Part shown: piece after piece, positions 15,252-24,300 of the stretch
Layout: each line of letters opens with the position of its first letter
Numbering within the stretch: position 1 is the stretch's first letter
Source: B73-G16 sp964448445
Lineage (GTDB): Bacteria > Desulfobacterota > B13-G15
DNA length: 63,758 nt
Direction of reading: 5' to 3'
Assembly: GCA_964448445.1 (NCBI GenBank)
Contig: CAYVAU010000001.1
Span: 1-63,758 of the forward strand
The notes under the pieces: generated by a model
What the model saw: the letters and a program-made list of their open reading frames with translations, nothing else
Databases searched by the model: none
What the model was told of the DNA's origin: nothing
Translations under genes and position numbers: made by a program

Positions 15252-17779
15252 CGGTAGATCAGCTCCAAGGCCTGAAGGGGTGTCAGCCGATCGGGATCTA
15301 TCTCCTCAAGTTCCCTGAGGACCGGTGAAGCCCTTTCGGAGAAAAGGGTGAGCTGCAGTGGATCTCCTTTCCCAAATCCCCCGATCCTGGTATCCCTCTC
15401 CAGCTTCACCAGAACTTCCCTTGCCCTCCGGATGACCTCCTGGGGGAGACCAGCCAGCTTCGCCACCTGGATCCCATAGCTTTTGTTGATCGCCCCCGGC
15501 TTCAGTTCCCGCAAAAAGACCACATCGCCCCTGTATTCCTTCACGGCAATGTGATAGACCCGGACCCTGGGGAGAAAAGAGCCCAGTTCGGTCAACTCAT
15601 GGTAGTGGGTGGCAAAGAGGACCTTGCAGCGGTTGACGTTGTGCAGGTGTTCGGCAACGGCCCACGCGATGGCCAAACCGTCGAAGGTGCTCGTCCCCCG
15701 TCCTATCTCGTCCAGGATCACCAGGCTCTTGGTGGTTGCCTCCCGCAGGATGGAGGCCGTCTCCTTCATTTCCACCATGAAGGTGCTCTGTCCGCGGGAG
15801 ATGTCATCCGAGGCCCCAATCCTGGTGAAGATCCGATCGACGAGGCCTATTTTGGCCTCCTTGGCCGGGACAAAGGAGCCCATCTGGGCCATGATCACGA
15901 TAAGGGCCACCTGGCGGATGTAAGTGGATTTGCCGGCCATATTGGGACCTGTGATGATAAGGATCTGATTCCTTTCCAGATCGAGCCTCGTGTCGTTGGG
16001 GACGAAGGGCTCTGGAGAAGTCTGTTCTATGACCGGATGGCGCCCCTCCCTTATCAGGATCTCATCGCCCTCATCCACCGAGGGCCTCACGTAGTGGTTC
16101 TTTGAGGCCACCTCTGAAAGGGAGAGCAGGCAATCCAGGGTGGCCAGATGATCGGCGATCCGCTGAAGTTGCCTGATGTCGGAGGCCGCCCTTGAGCGAA
16201 GTTCCGAAAAGAGCTCATACTCCAAGGCCTTGATCCTTTCCTCCGCCCCCAAGACCTTGTTCTCGTACTCCTTCAATTCGGGGGTGATGAACCTCTCGGC
16301 CCCTACAAGGGTCTGTTTGCGGATATAATCGGGCGGGACCAGGTGCAGATTGGCCTTGGTCACCTCTATGTAATAGCCGAAGACCTGGTTGTATCCGACC
16401 TTGAGGTTCGGGATCCCGGTGCGCTCTCGTTCCCGGGCCTCAAGCTTGGCAATGAAATCCCTGCCCTGCCGGCTCAGGGAGCGCAACTCGTCAAGCTCCC
16501 GATGGTAACCCTCGCGGATTATCCCCCCTTCTGTGGCCACCGAAGGGGGATCATCCACCAGGGCCCGCTGAAGTAGCTCCAGAAGGCCCTCGGGGATTAC
16601 AAGCCCTTGGGATATCTCGTTCAAAAGGGGGGCCTTAAACCCCGAGAGCATCTCCCTTATCTGGGGGAGCCGTTCCAAGGCCTCCCGTAAGGCACCCAGA
16701 TCCCTGGGGGTGGCGCGATTGAGGGCCAGACGGGCTGAGAGCCTCTCCAGGTCCAGGAGGCCTCTTAAGGCCCCGCGAATCCTCTCCCTCTCGATGGGAC
16801 GGTCCTTGAGTTCACCCACCGCATCCTGCCTCCTGATGATGGCTCCAACATCCCTCAGGGGGTAACTCAGCCACTGCCTGAGCCTCCTGCGACCCATAGA
16901 GGTGACCGTCTGGTCAAGGACCGAAAAGAGGGTTATACCCCCCCTCGGGGATGAAAAAAGCTCCAGGTTCCGTTGGGCGGTTTCATCCAGCACCAGGAAA
17001 CTCTCGACCCTGTAGGGCTCAAGGGGATGGATATGGGAGGGGTTGCCCCTTTGGGTGACCCTTACATAACGCAGGACAGCTGCCGCTGCAGAAAGGAGTT
17101 CCTGGGGGAGATCCCCGTCAAGCAGTGGATCTTCAAAGGGGATAAAGTCCCCCTCGGGGAGGACATTGACGAGGCTCCCCAGCTCCCGCTGCAATTGTCG
17201 TCCCAAATCCTCTTCCCCTTCAGGTAGCAGGACCTCCCTGGGGGAGTTCCTCTTGAGCTCTGACCAGAGGATGCCTCGATCCTCAAGTACACACCCCCTG
17301 AATTCCCCGGTCGAAAGGTCGAACAACGAAAGGCCAAAGCGCTCCCCTTTAGGATAAAGGGCCAAAAGGTAGTTGTTCCTGCCCTCGGGTATCCCCTCCT
17401 CATCTACCACCATCCCAGGCGTTATGATCTGGACCACCTCCCTGCGGACAAGTCCCTTCGCCTCCTTGGGGTCCTCCACCTGTTCACAGAGGGCGACCTT
17501 GTAGCCGTGCTCCAAGAGCTTGGCAATATATGGGGTTGCCGCCTTACAGGGGACCCCACACATGGGAATGGGGTCCTCCTTGCCCTTATCCCTCGTGGTC
17601 AGGGCTATTTCCAGGATGCGGGAAGCCACAAGGGCGTCATCGAAGAACATCTCGTAGAAATCGCCCATGCGGAAAAAGAGGATGCAATCGGGGTGACGGG
17701 CCTTGATCTCCAGATATTGCTTCATCGCAGGGGTTAGTCCCCCCTGCCCCCTGTCCCTTTTGAGCGTTCCAAGGCCCAT
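15236..17779 (-). CDS. mutS: DNA mismatch repair protein MutS
   Basis: Mismatch-recognition ATPase, about 847 residues from ATG 17779. The N-terminal mismatch-binding domain shows ILFFRMGDFYEMF (the conserved FxE phenylalanine is in DFYE), then the connector, clamp and core domains. The ATPase has GPNMAGKSTYIRQ, DEIGRGTSTFDG and FATHYHELTEL. The frame stays open to 17884, but that start would run into the divergent glycosyltransferase gene; 17779 or 17725 fit the family better. mutL is not visible in the window. Confidence 0.96.
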   Translation of the reverse strand: MGLGTLKRDRGQGGLTPAMKQYLEIKARHPDCILFFRMGDFYEMFFDDALVASRILEIALTTRDKGKEDPIPMCGVPCKAATPYIAKLLEHGYKVALCEQVEDPKEAKGLVRREVVQIITPGMVVDEEGIPEGRNNYLLALYPKGERFGLSLFDLSTGEFRGCVLEDRGILWSELKRNSPREVLLPEGEEDLGRQLQRELGSLVNVLPEGDFIPFEDPLLDGDLPQELLSAAAAVLRYVRVTQRGNPSHIHPLEPYRVESFLVLDETAQRNLELFSSPRGGITLFSVLDQTVTSMGRRRLRQWLSYPLRDVGAIIRRQDAVGELKDRPIERERIRGALRGLLDLERLSARLALNRATPRDLGALREALERLPQIREMLSGFKAPLLNEISQGLVIPEGLLELLQRALVDDPPSVATEGGIIREGYHRELDELRSLSRQGRDFIAKLEARERERTGIPNLKVGYNQVFGYYIEVTKANLHLVPPDYIRKQTLVGAERFITPELKEYENKVLGAEERIKALEYELFSELRSRAASDIRQLQRIADHLATLDCLLSLSEVASKNHYVRPSVDEGDEILIREGRHPVIEQTSPEPFVPNDTRLDLERNQILIITGPNMAGKSTYIRQVALIVIMAQMGSFVPAKEAKIGLVDRIFTRIGASDDISRGQSTFMVEMKETASILREATTKSLVILDEIGRGTSTFDGLAIAWAVAEHLHNVNRCKVLFATHYHELTELGSFLPRVRVYHIAVKEYRGDVVFLRELKPGAINKSYGIQVAKLAGLPQEVIRRAREVLVKLERDTRIGGFGKGDPLQLTLFSERASPVLRELEEIDPDRLTPLQALELIYRWKGN

Positions 17780-17796
17780 AGAGGGAAACCAAAGGC

Positions 17797-17826
17797 AATG
17801 TATCATAGCCCCCGAGAACTTGGCAA
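17797..17826 (-). promoter_or_regulatory. Possible promoter of mutS and the downstream pcm-nlpD-rpoS genes
   Basis: On the minus strand TTGCCA (17826-17821) and TACATT (17802-17797) are 18 bp apart, just upstream of the preferred mutS start at 17779. It is the only promoter-like pair in this divergent gap. A weak call from sequence alone. Confidence 0.35.
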
Positions 17827-17855
17827 ACTCGGACCTTTCGGATAAAAACCTAAGG

Positions 17856-19319
17856 GTGAACAGAGAGAGGCTTTTCTGGCTCATCCTAGCAGGGGTATTC
17901 CTCTGGCAGCTCCTCTACGTGAGGATTACCCCATACGATCTCGCCCCAGATGAGGCCTATTATTGGACCTGGTCCAAGAGGCTTGCTTGGGGTTACTACA
18001 GCAAACCACCCATGGTGGCCTTCATCATCTGGATCACCACCGCCCTTGGAGGGGATACCCCCTTTTTCGTCAGACTCGGTGCCCCAATCCTCTGGGCCCT
18101 AGCCAATGGGACCTTTTTCTATCTGGCGAGGTGGATCTTTGGGACGGAGACGGCTTTTTGGGCGTTTTTGCTCTCGGTGGCAACCCTTTCCACCCCGGTC
18201 ATGGGGCTCATAATGACCATCGATCCCCCCCTGCTTTTCTTCTGGACCCTGACGATGTTCCTTTTGTGGGGAGCCCTGAAGGGGAAGTGTTCCTTTTGGT
18301 ACCTGGGGGGGCTTGCCTTCGGCATGGGGCTTTTGAGCAAATACAGCATGGCGGTCCTCCCCCTCGGGGTGCTTCTGTATCTGATCTTCACCCCATCGGA
18401 GAGATACTGGCTCAGACGGAAGGAGCCCTACCTTTGCGCCATCGTTGGTCTTTTGGTGTTTTTGCCCCACCTGCTCTGGGAGTGGAGGCATGGCCTTGTC
18501 GCCTTCCAACACACCGCCTCACTCCTGAAGAAGGGCGAGGGGTTCGGTTTCGGGTATCTGCTGGAGTTTCTGGGAGGGCAGGCCCTCCTGGTGACCCCTG
18601 TGACCTTCCTGCTGTTCCTCTGGGGGCTTTACCGGGGGGCAAAAGGGGCGATAGAAGGGGATCCCCGCTATGCCTACCCTTTCTGGCCCACAGCGGTCAT
18701 CTTCGGGATCTGTGTGGCCGTGAGCCTCACGGGACCCTGTTATGCCAACTGGGGGGCACCAGCCTACATAGGGGGGTTGATGCTTGCTGCGGCCTCCTTA
18801 AAGGAGGCCCCCTGGCCGCAGAAGAGGAAGTGGAAGGTCCTGGCCCTGGCCCTTTCGGTGGGGGGGATCATGATCCTTCTCAGCTACAACCTCGAGCCCC
18901 TGCGGAGGCTGTCCCCCATTTCCCAGGAGGACTTCCCGACATCCAGGGTCATGGGCTGGAGGGAGTTGGGGAGGGAGGTGGCCGCCTTGAGGGAGTCCAT
19001 GGAGGAGAGGCCCTTTGTCATCACCCCTGACAGGAGGATCGCCTCTGAGGTTGCCTTCTACGGGGGGGTCTTCCCCAGGGTGTATCAGTACAACCGCAAA
19101 TTGATCCCCCAGAGCCAATTCCACCTCTGGGGAGGGCTCAAGGGAGAAAGGGGAGAGGATGCCCTCTTGATCCTGAAGAGGGGAAGTGGCGTCCCGGAGG
19201 GATTGAGCCAAAGCTTTGAATCCTGTCGGTGGGTAAAGGATGTGGTTGTCAAACGCAAAGGATATTACATCAGGGGCTTTTCCCTTTACCTCTGCCGGGA
19301 TTTCAGGGGATTGGATTGA
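17856..19319 (+). CDS. Glycosyltransferase family 39 (ArnT/PMT-like) membrane protein
   Basis: A multi-helix inner-membrane glycosyltransferase of the GT-C fold, 487 residues from GTG 17856. The first helix (LFWLILAGVFLWQLLYV) is followed by the periplasmic loop with the acidic motif DLAPDEAYYW, then WGYYSKPPMVA; the Asp-Glu pair is the usual catalytic site. About ten further hydrophobic segments follow. Such enzymes use polyprenyl-phosphate sugars to modify lipid A, proteins or other glycans; the acceptor is unknown. The frame extends upstream to 17703, but that part lacks coding character and overlaps mutS. Confidence 0.85.
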   Translation: MNRERLFWLILAGVFLWQLLYVRITPYDLAPDEAYYWTWSKRLAWGYYSKPPMVAFIIWITTALGGDTPFFVRLGAPILWALANGTFFYLARWIFGTETAFWAFLLSVATLSTPVMGLIMTIDPPLLFFWTLTMFLLWGALKGKCSFWYLGGLAFGMGLLSKYSMAVLPLGVLLYLIFTPSERYWLRRKEPYLCAIVGLLVFLPHLLWEWRHGLVAFQHTASLLKKGEGFGFGYLLEFLGGQALLVTPVTFLLFLWGLYRGAKGAIEGDPRYAYPFWPTAVIFGICVAVSLTGPCYANWGAPAYIGGLMLAAASLKEAPWPQKRKWKVLALALSVGGIMILLSYNLEPLRRLSPISQEDFPTSRVMGWRELGREVAALRESMEERPFVITPDRRIASEVAFYGGVFPRVYQYNRKLIPQSQFHLWGGLKGERGEDALLILKRGSGVPEGLSQSFESCRWVKDVVVKRKGYYIRGFSLYLCRDFRGLD

Positions 19320-19953
19320 GGTATAGGTGTTTCTCCAGGATGTACTCCCTGACCGGATCGGGCACCAGATAGCGGATGGACTGCCCCCTTTTGATGAGAT
19401 TGCGGATCAGGGTCGCCGATACCCTTATGGGGGTGACAGGGAGCAACAGAAGGGGGGTTCCCCTTCGGGTTTCAAACCTCCCCTCGCCCCTTTCGCGATA
19501 TCCGAGGGTCTTAAGAAAGGGGGTTAGATCTGCTTCTGTCCTCCTCATGACGATGAAGGGGCAGAGTTCCAGAAGCTGCTGCCAATCCTTCCACGTCTGG
19601 ATCCCCCTGAAGGAATCCTCTCCCACTATGAAGTAGCACTCGGCTTGTAGTTTCCTGGAGAGTTCCCTCACGGTGTCTATGGAATAGGAGAGCCCCTCCC
19701 TTCTGAGTTCCACATCGCAGGCTTCAAAGTGGGGGTTTCCCCCAAGGGCCCTCCTCAGCATCTCCCACCTGTCCTCTGCAGGGGCATGGGCCACTCCCCC
19801 CTTATGGGGTGGACGGGCAGAGAGCACAAATAACACCCTCTTTAGCCCCAGGGCCTCCCTCACCTCCTCGGCTGCCCTCAGGTGTCCCACGTGGATCGGA
19901 TCGAAGGTCCCGCCGAAGATCCCTATCTTAGGTGCGGATCTGGCCATCCCCAT
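19303..19953 (-). CDS. nadD: Nicotinate-nucleotide adenylyltransferase
   Basis: Makes nicotinate adenine dinucleotide in NAD synthesis. The nucleotidyltransferase motif GIFGGTFDPIHVGHLRAA is at the N-terminus, RPPHKGG follows, and the second signature (ISxT type) is IRVSATLIRNLIKRG. Length 216 residues. It overlaps the end of proA by 26 nt; the proA-nadD order is common in Desulfobacterota. Its stop overlaps the convergent glycosyltransferase gene by 17 nt. Confidence 0.95.
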   Translation of the reverse strand: MGMARSAPKIGIFGGTFDPIHVGHLRAAEEVREALGLKRVLFVLSARPPHKGGVAHAPAEDRWEMLRRALGGNPHFEACDVELRREGLSYSIDTVRELSRKLQAECYFIVGEDSFRGIQTWKDWQQLLELCPFIVMRRTEADLTPFLKTLGYRERGEGRFETRRGTPLLLLPVTPIRVSATLIRNLIKRGQSIRYLVPDPVREYILEKHLYLNPIP

Positions 19954-21184
19954 AGACGATGAACTTGGTGGTAGTGAGGTCTTCGGCCCCCATGGGACCG
20001 AAGGCGTGAAGCTTGGTGGTGCTTATGCCTATCTCGGCCCCGAGGCCGAACTGGTAACCGTCGCTGAAGCGGGTGGAGGCATTGACCAGCACCGTTGACG
20101 AATCCACCTCCCGCAGGAACCGCTGGGCGTTGCGGTAATCCGAGGTGATTATGGCATCGGTGTGCTTTGACCCATATTTGAGGATGTGATCGATGGCATC
20201 ATCTATCCCGTCCACCACCCTCACGGCCAAAATCAGGTCCAGATACTCCGCATACCAGTCCTCTTCGGTCGCATCCTTGACCCAAGGCAGGATCTCCTTG
20301 GTCCTGGGACAGCCTCTGAGTTCGACACCGGCCTCCCTGAACCTTTCCCCCATGGGGGGGAGGAACTGGGGGGCTATCTCCCGGTGCACAAGCAGGGTTT
20401 CCATGGCGTTACAGACCGCGGGTCTCTGGACCTTTGCGTTGAAACAGACCTCTATGGCCATCTTAAGGTCCGCTGAGCGATCCACAAAGATGTGACACAC
20501 GCCCTTGTAATGCTTCAATACGGGGATTCGGGCGTTTTCCGCGACAAACCTTATGAGCTCCTCGCCTCCACGGGGGATGATGAGATCTATGTAATCCTCG
20601 AGCTTCAGCATCTCCCTCACGGCCTCTCGGTCCGTTACGGGGACAACCTGCACGGCCTCAGGGGGGATGCCACTTGACTTGAGGGCCCTCTGAATGACCC
20701 TGGCGATGGCCAGGTTAGAGTTTATGGCCTCCGATCCTCCTCTCAGGATCACGGCATTTCCCGCCTTGAGACACAGTCCCGCTGCATCCGAGGTCACATT
20801 GGGCCTTGACTCGTAAATGACCCCTATCACACCCAGGGGAATGCGCATCTTGCCGACCAGAAGGCCATTGGGCCTCCTCCACATCTTCACCACTTCCCCC
20901 ACAGGGTCAGGCTGCGAGGCTATCTCCGCGAGGCTTTGGGCCATATCCCGGATCACCTTCTCGGAAAGGGCCAGCCTGTCAAGCATCGCCCGAGAGAGCC
21001 CCTTTTTGTGGGCATACTCCAGGTCCTTTTGGTTCTCCGAAAGGAGGAAGTCCTTCTCCTCAAGGAGCCCTTCTGCCATCCTCCTCAGGGCCTCATCCTT
21101 TTGGGCCGAGGAAAGCGTTGCCAGTCGGGGAGCGACGGCCTTGGCCGCCTTGGCCATCTTGAGGATTTCCTCCCTGATCTCCAC
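19928..21184 (-). CDS. proA: Glutamate-5-semialdehyde dehydrogenase (gamma-glutamyl phosphate reductase)
   Basis: Second step of proline synthesis, reducing gamma-glutamyl phosphate with NADPH. The start is GTG 21184 behind GGAGGGG, giving 418 residues, the usual size; the frame is open upstream to 21373 but without homology-like content. IPLGVIGVIYESRPNVT, the glycine-rich nucleotide loop and RPAVCNAMETLLVH with the catalytic cysteine are all present. proB is not adjacent. Confidence 0.96.
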   Translation of the reverse strand: MEIREEILKMAKAAKAVAPRLATLSSAQKDEALRRMAEGLLEEKDFLLSENQKDLEYAHKKGLSRAMLDRLALSEKVIRDMAQSLAEIASQPDPVGEVVKMWRRPNGLLVGKMRIPLGVIGVIYESRPNVTSDAAGLCLKAGNAVILRGGSEAINSNLAIARVIQRALKSSGIPPEAVQVVPVTDREAVREMLKLEDYIDLIIPRGGEELIRFVAENARIPVLKHYKGVCHIFVDRSADLKMAIEVCFNAKVQRPAVCNAMETLLVHREIAPQFLPPMGERFREAGVELRGCPRTKEILPWVKDATEEDWYAEYLDLILAVRVVDGIDDAIDHILKYGSKHTDAIITSDYRNAQRFLREVDSSTVLVNASTRFSDGYQFGLGAEIGISTTKLHAFGPMGAEDLTTTKFIVYGDGQIRT

Positions 21185-21323
21185 GGTTACCCCTCCGAGT
21201 TTGGATTGAGAAAAACCAATATCATGCCCCCCTGCCTTTGACAAGACGCGCTTCCCCTTCACCTTGAAAAAGGGGGCGGATTCAAATAACCTTTCTTCCT
21301 TTAGGGATTTAGGGAGGATTGTG

Positions 21324-24300
21324 ATGGAGAAGATCTTCATCGGCATAGATGTCGGCTCTGTAAGCGCCAACACGGTTCTGATGGACCCGAGGGGAAGGGT
21401 CCTTGAAGAGCACTACGACCGGATAAAGGGGCAGCCTCTAAGGACTGTGAGGGACAGGCTCAGAGAGATCCTCTCCCGGATACCCCAACGGGAGATCCGG
21501 GGGGTCGCCTTTACCGGCAAAGGGGCAAAGCTTTTGTCGGAGGTCCTGAAGGCCCCCTTTTACAACGAGATAGTGGCCCAGAGCAAGGCCATTGAGCGTT
21601 TCTATCCCCAGGCCAGGACCATTATAGACATAGGGGGGCAGGATTCCAAATTCATTCTGCTGGAGGAGGAGGGTTCAGGGCTTAGGATCCGTGACTTCGG
21701 CATGAACACCCTCTGTGCGGCTGGCACGGGGAGTTTTTTGGATCAGCAGGCGAGCCGTTTGGGCCTGACCATAGAGGAGTTTTCACTTCTGGCCTTAAAA
21801 TCGGAGAACCCTCCCAGGATCGCAGGACGCTGTAGCGTCTTCGCAAAAAGCGATATGATCCACCTGCAGCAGATAGCAACGCCCGATTACGACATCGTGG
21901 CCGGGCTCTGTTACGCCCTGGCCAGGAATTTCAAGGGGAATATCGCCAAGGGGGCAGAGCTCAAGCCGGTGGTCGTATTCATCGGTGGGGTGGCCGCCAA
22001 TGCCGGGATGCGCAAGGCGCTCAGGGAGGTCTTGAGCCTCCGGGAGGAGGAGTTCCTCGTACCCCAGCATTTTGCCTCCATCGGTGCCATAGGGGCGGTG
22101 CTTCTGGCCCAGGAGGAGGGTGCCTTTGGGGGTTTTGAGGGGCTTGAGCCCCTGGATCGCTTCATAGGGTCCTGGAGGGAGCAGCACAGCGCTTGGGAGC
22201 CGCTGCAGCTTCGGGCCGAACACCTGGAGCCGAAGTCCAGGGTCTACATCCCCCAGGTCCCCCCTGAGAAGAAGATACCTGCCTACCTGGGGATAGATGT
22301 CGGCTCCATCTCCACCAACCTCGTGGTCATAGACTCGGAGGGGAGGGTCCTGGCCAAGCGGTATCTGATGACCGCGGGACGGCCCATCGAGGCCATCCGC
22401 CAGGGATTGAAGGAGATAGGGGATGAGATAGGCCATCTTGTGGAGATCCAGGGGGTTGGGACCACGGGATCGGGCAGGTACCTGACCGGGGATTATGTGG
22501 GGGCGGATGTCGTCAGGAACGAGATAACTGCACAGGCCACTGCGGCCATCCATATCGACCCCGAGGTGGATACGATCTTTGAGATCGGCGGGCAGGATTC
22601 CAAGTACATAAGCATTGACCGCGGGGTCATAGTGGACTTCGAGATGAACAAGGTGTGCGCTGCCGGGACGGGAAGCTTCCTGGAGGAGCAGGCCGAGAGG
22701 CTCGGGCTGGACATAAAATCGGACTTCCAGAAACTGGCCCTCTCTGCTCGCTCCCCCGTGAAGATGGGCGATCGATGCACGGTCTTCATCGAGTCGGACC
22801 TCATCCACCATCAGCAACGCGGGGCCAAGACCGACGACCTCGTGGCAGGCCTATGCTACTCCATAGTCCTCAACTACCTGAACCGGGTCGTCGGCGACAG
22901 GAGGATCGGCCAGCGGATCTTCTTCCAAGGGGGGACGGCCTTCAACAAGGGGGTTGTGGCGGCCTTCGAGAAGGTCCTGGGGCGCCCGATAACGGTCCCG
23001 GAAAATCACGAAGTCACAGGGGCCATAGGGGCGGCCCTTCTGGCCATGAAGGAGAGGACCTGGGAAAAATCCAACTTCAAGGGCTTTGATCTCTCCAAGC
23101 GCCGCTACGAGATAAAGACCTTCGAGTGCAAGGGCTGTCCCAATCACTGCCTGATAAGGAAGGTCACCATCGAGGGGGAGAAGCAGCCGCTTTTTTACGG
23201 CAGTAGGTGTGAAAAATACGATGTGCTCAGGCGGAGGCGCAAATCCGAGATCCCCAACCTGTTCCGCGAGAGGGAAAGGTTGCTCCTTGCCCCCTATCCG
23301 GGGGAAGAGGGACTTGGGGATGATGCCCCCGTCATAGGGGTACCGAGGTGTCTGACCTTTCACGAATTCATACCCTTCTGGAAGGCCTTTTTCGCCGAGC
23401 TGGGCTTCAGGGTGGTGCTTTCCGATCCCACCAACAAGGAGCTCATAAGGAAAGGGGTCGAGGCGGTGGTGGCCGAGACCTGCTTCCCTGTGAAGGTAGC
23501 CCACGGCCATGTCTTGAACTTAATAGAGAAGGGAATAAAGAGGATCTTTGTACCGAGTATAGTGGGGGTGCCCAGGATGAAGGAGGACTTTGAGCACTCC
23601 CAGACCTGCCCCTATGTTCAGGCCTTCCCCTACGTTGTGCGCTCGGCCATACCCTTTGAGCAGTACGGGGTGGAGGCCTTAACCCCTGTGGTTCCCTTCG
23701 GCTGGGGAGAGGAAGAGGTGGAGGAGGCCCTTATAGAGTTCGGTAAGCAGTTGGGAAGGAGCCCTTCTCAGATCAGGTGGGCCATAAGGTGTGCCTGGGA
23801 CTTCTACCACCGCTTCCAGAAGGCCTTGAAGGCCCGTGGGCGTCAAGTCCTTAGGGAGTTGAAGGACTGGGAAAGGGCCATGGTGATTGTAGGCAGACCC
23901 TATAACACCTGTGACCCCGAGGTGAACCTGGATATCCCCGAAAAGCTCAGGGATCTGGGTGTGTTGTCCATTCCCATGGACTTTTTGCCCCTTGAGGAGG
24001 CCGCTGACCGCGAGGGCATAAGGGAGATGTATTGGAGGTATGGTCAGAGGATCCTGGCTGCAGCCTACCTGATCCGGGAGGACAAGAGGCTTTATCCCAT
24101 CTACATCTCCAACTTCGGCTGCGGTCCCGATTCCTTCATCATCCATTTCTTCAGGGAGACAATGGGAGAGAAGCCCTCCCTGGTTTTGGAGATCGACGAG
24201 CACAGCGCCGATGCCGGCATAGTAACGCGGCTTGAGGCTTACCTGGATAGCCTGAAGAACGCCCGTCCCAGATCCCCCAAACCCCAAAGAAGGGGGCGCA

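Noticed and set aside
17703..17855. Upstream extension of the glycosyltransferase frame
   Set aside because: It overlaps the mutS start and gives no signal or helix before the conserved first helix at 17856.
21185..21373. Upstream extension of proA
   Set aside because: The residues before GTG 21184 lack family similarity, and a strong ribosome binding site precedes the GTG.
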